Shown here in pieces: positions 62,370-64,000 of a stretch of 64,000 nt of DNA; position 1 is the stretch's first letter, and each line of letters opens with the position of its first letter. The translations under genes were made by a program, and so were the position numbers. The notes under the pieces were generated by a model that was not told the origin of the DNA, did no database searches, and saw only the letters and a program-made list of their open reading frames with translations. The DNA is from Sphingobium chungbukense (GTDB lineage: Bacteria; Pseudomonadota; Alphaproteobacteria; Sphingomonadales; Sphingomonadaceae), in the NCBI RefSeq assembly GCF_001005725.1, contig NZ_LBIC01000011.1:1-64000 (forward strand). The letters run 5' to 3'.

Positions 62370-63277
62370 ACATCCACATTTCCAGATACGTGGCGCTGCA
62401 TCGCAGCCTCGGGCTGAAGTTCTCTGAACAGGAACGCATGCTGCGCCTGTACGCCGCCTACGCCGGGGGTTTCGGCGATCGGCACACTCAGGTCCAGCGC
62501 ATCTACGACTGGTGCCATACGTCGAGCTCACAATATGTGGCCCGCCGGAGGTTCGACACCGCACGTAACTTCAGCCTTTTCGCTCACGCCGAAGATTCAG
62601 GCCACGAAGTTCCGCCTGCCGGCGTCTTCGGTCGGGGCAAGCGGCCACGCCCGACGCCGACCATCATTGAGCCGGACCAGGTGCGGGCGATCATGACTGC
62701 TGCATTGGACGTTCCACCCCAAGGCACGATCAGCCCACACACGTACCATTACCTGTTCGGGCTGCTGGCGGCGACAGGTCTCCGGATTTCCGAGGCCCTC
62801 GCATTACAATGCAAAGATCTGGTCGAGGATGGCCTGATCGTCCGCAACGGCAAGTTTGGCAAGCAGCGGCTGATTGCCTTGCAGCCATCGACGCGCCAAG
62901 CACTCGAAGCCTATCTCGCCCTCCGCGAGAAGCACGCGGCCAGGGGCAACGACCTGTTCGTCACTATCCGGGGACGGGCACCGCACAAGGTGCGCGCCCA
63001 CGTCGTGTTCGTCAGATTGGCCCGGCAGCTCGGATATCGTGGACCAACCGGTACGGCGGGCATGCGACTCCACGATCTGCGGCACACCTTCGCTGTCCGT
63101 TCCCTTGAGTCCTGCCCACCTGACAGGGAGGCCATCGCTCACCACATGGCCGGTCTCAGTGTCTATCTGGGGCACGCGTCGGTCGCCAACACGTACTGGT
63201 ATCTCGAGGCCACTCCGGTGCTGCTGCGCGACATTGCGGCTGCGAGCGAGCAGCTTTACCGGGGAGAGGCGGCATGA
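62363..63277 (+). CDS. ritB: RIT tyrosine recombinase B
   Basis: 304 residues. Core-binding part LNIHISRYVALHRSLGLKF, catalytic domain with Arg in AATGLRISEALAL, Lys region NGKFGKQRLIALQ, HxxRH in LHDLRHTFAVRSLE, His in YLGHASVANTYWYLEATPVLL and the Tyr within TYWYLE. Complete. ATG overlaps the ritA end and its stop overlaps the next start (ATGA). Confidence 0.9.
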   Translation: MLNIHISRYVALHRSLGLKFSEQERMLRLYAAYAGGFGDRHTQVQRIYDWCHTSSSQYVARRRFDTARNFSLFAHAEDSGHEVPPAGVFGRGKRPRPTPTIIEPDQVRAIMTAALDVPPQGTISPHTYHYLFGLLAATGLRISEALALQCKDLVEDGLIVRNGKFGKQRLIALQPSTRQALEAYLALREKHAARGNDLFVTIRGRAPHKVRAHVVFVRLARQLGYRGPTGTAGMRLHDLRHTFAVRSLESCPPDREAIAHHMAGLSVYLGHASVANTYWYLEATPVLLRDIAAASEQLYRGEAA

Positions 63278-64000
63278 CGGCGCTCGCTCCGCATCTCTCG
63301 GCATACCTGCGTGAGCATCTGCCACGCGAACGTGCTGTCAGCCCGCACACAATGAAGACTTATGCCAACTGCTTCGTCCTCCTCGTTCAGTTCGCTGCCG
63401 ATCGGCTGAAGCGTCGGCCGACCGATCTTGAGATCGAGGATCTCGGCCCCGACATGATCATGGCTTTCCTGGACCATGTCGAGACCGGGCGCGGCAGCTG
63501 TGTGCGGACCCGCAATGGCAGGCTCGCCGCGATCCGGTCCTTCTTCCGGTACATCGAGTATCGGATTCCGGCCTGCCTGGATCTGGCCCTCCGCGTCAGA
63601 TCGATCCCGACCAAGAAGACCGACAAGGCGCTGATCGACTACCTCGACCGGGCCGAGATCAAGGCTTTGCTCGATGCCCCGGATCCCCGGACACGCCTTG
63701 GCACCCGCGATCGCGCGATGCTGCATCTGGCCTATGCCGGCGGGCTGAGAGTGTCGGAACTCGTAACGCTGCAGCTGCGCGATTTCCCGGACCGCTCCCT
63801 GTCCACCGTGCACATCATGGGCAAGGGTCGGCGTGAACGGGTCCTGCCGCTCTGGAAAGAGACCCAGTTCGTATTGCGCGCGTGGCTTGCGATACGGCCC
63901 GACGCGCAAGCTGCCGAGATATTCCTCAATGCCAACGGGCAGCCCATGACCCGCGACGGATTTGCGTTCCGTTTGGCCGAGCACGTCAAGACCGCGGCAA
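63274..64000 (+). CDS. ritC: RIT tyrosine recombinase C (runs off the right edge)
   Basis: The frame is open from the ATG at 63274 (MTALAPHLSAYLREHLPRER) to the window end, at least 242 residues. Core-binding domain AVSPHTMKTYANCFVLLVQF ... RNGRLAAIRSFFRYIEYR; catalytic Arg in YAGGLRVSELVTLQL and a Lys in IMGKGRRERVLPL. The HxxR and Tyr boxes are beyond the edge. Third gene of the trio. Confidence 0.9.
   Translation, partial: MTALAPHLSAYLREHLPRERAVSPHTMKTYANCFVLLVQFAADRLKRRPTDLEIEDLGPDMIMAFLDHVETGRGSCVRTRNGRLAAIRSFFRYIEYRIPACLDLALRVRSIPTKKTDKALIDYLDRAEIKALLDAPDPRTRLGTRDRAMLHLAYAGGLRVSELVTLQLRDFPDRSLSTVHIMGKGRRERVLPLWKETQFVLRAWLAIRPDAQAAEIFLNANGQPMTRDGFAFRLAEHVKTAA

Larger units (their letters stand above)
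60665..64000 (+). mobile_element. Recombinase-In-Trio (RIT) element, left part
   Basis: Three different tyrosine recombinase genes in the same direction with 7-base and 4-base overlaps (60822, 62363, 63274) are the defining feature of RIT elements. The left boundary is placed at the palindrome where the helicase gene is interrupted. The right end is outside the window. Confidence 0.85.

Noticed and set aside
1..64000. tRNA or rRNA genes
   Set aside because: None recognised on either strand by eye; a covariance-model search (tRNAscan-SE, Infernal) would settle it.

Overview
The window looks like part of a large accessory plasmid from a GC-rich alphaproteobacterium, most probably a sphingomonad. 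This rests on codon use, the type of metal-efflux cluster, an iteron-type Rep_3 initiator with a ParA-type partition locus, and the density of mobile DNA. No rRNA, tRNA or chromosomal housekeeping operon was seen. The species assignment is inference.

Layout. (1) 1-15.3 kb: Tn3-family debris and a chromate-resistance locus. Parts of three different tnpA genes lie in the first 3 kb. A divergent tnpA/tnpR pair (tnpA truncated) and a second pair (tnpA stopped by one amber codon, with a candidate 38-bp terminal repeat) bracket chrB-chrA-superoxide dismutase plus an ATP-grasp-like gene, a DUF1259 protein, small secreted proteins and an SDR enzyme. (2) 15.4-21.7 kb: a tightly overlapping five-gene operon (phosphosulfolactate synthase, an uncharacterised protein, two aspartase/fumarase-superfamily lyases, a D-cysteine-desulfhydrase-like PLP enzyme). 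It matches the bacterial coenzyme M pathway and faces an HTH-cupin regulator gene. (3) 22-29.3 kb: OsmC, a MocR regulator and a nitrilase / radical SAM / acetyltransferase / AIR-synthase-like / LnmK-like operon related to the Nit1C cluster. (4) 29.3-48.9 kb: two copies of a module made of a tyrosine recombinase gene, an inverted-repeat site and a divergent DUF1612/HTH-type gene. The first module is split by a complete 15.08-kb Tn402/Tn5053-type transposon (30671-45750) with related termini and a 5-bp TGGAC duplication. It carries tniABQ, a czcCBA metal-efflux locus with accessory genes, and a serine resolvase. (5) 49.1-53.8 kb: a second, divergent tniABQ set with another HTH-type gene but no ends that I can find. 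(6) 53.8-60.7 kb: plasmid backbone, with a repeat-rich centromere candidate, parA and a small partner, a Rep_3 initiator, an origin with about a dozen iterons, a Toprim primase-like gene and a methyltransferase/strawberry-notch helicase. (7) 60.7-64 kb: the start of a Recombinase-In-Trio (RIT) element that has cut the helicase gene at a 38-bp near-palindrome.

How it works together. The backbone replicates and partitions the plasmid. Metal and oxyanion tolerance (chromate, divalent cations) arrived on transposons. The metabolic island (coenzyme M and nitrilase/radical SAM operons with their own MocR and HTH-cupin regulators) is the unusual cargo. No alkene monooxygenase or epoxyalkane:CoM transferase is present in the window, so the use made of coenzyme M here is open. 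The most notable items are the reconstructed recombinase/HTH modules, the Tn402 insertion with its exact duplication, the coenzyme M operon beside a Nit1C-like cluster, and the RIT insertion site.
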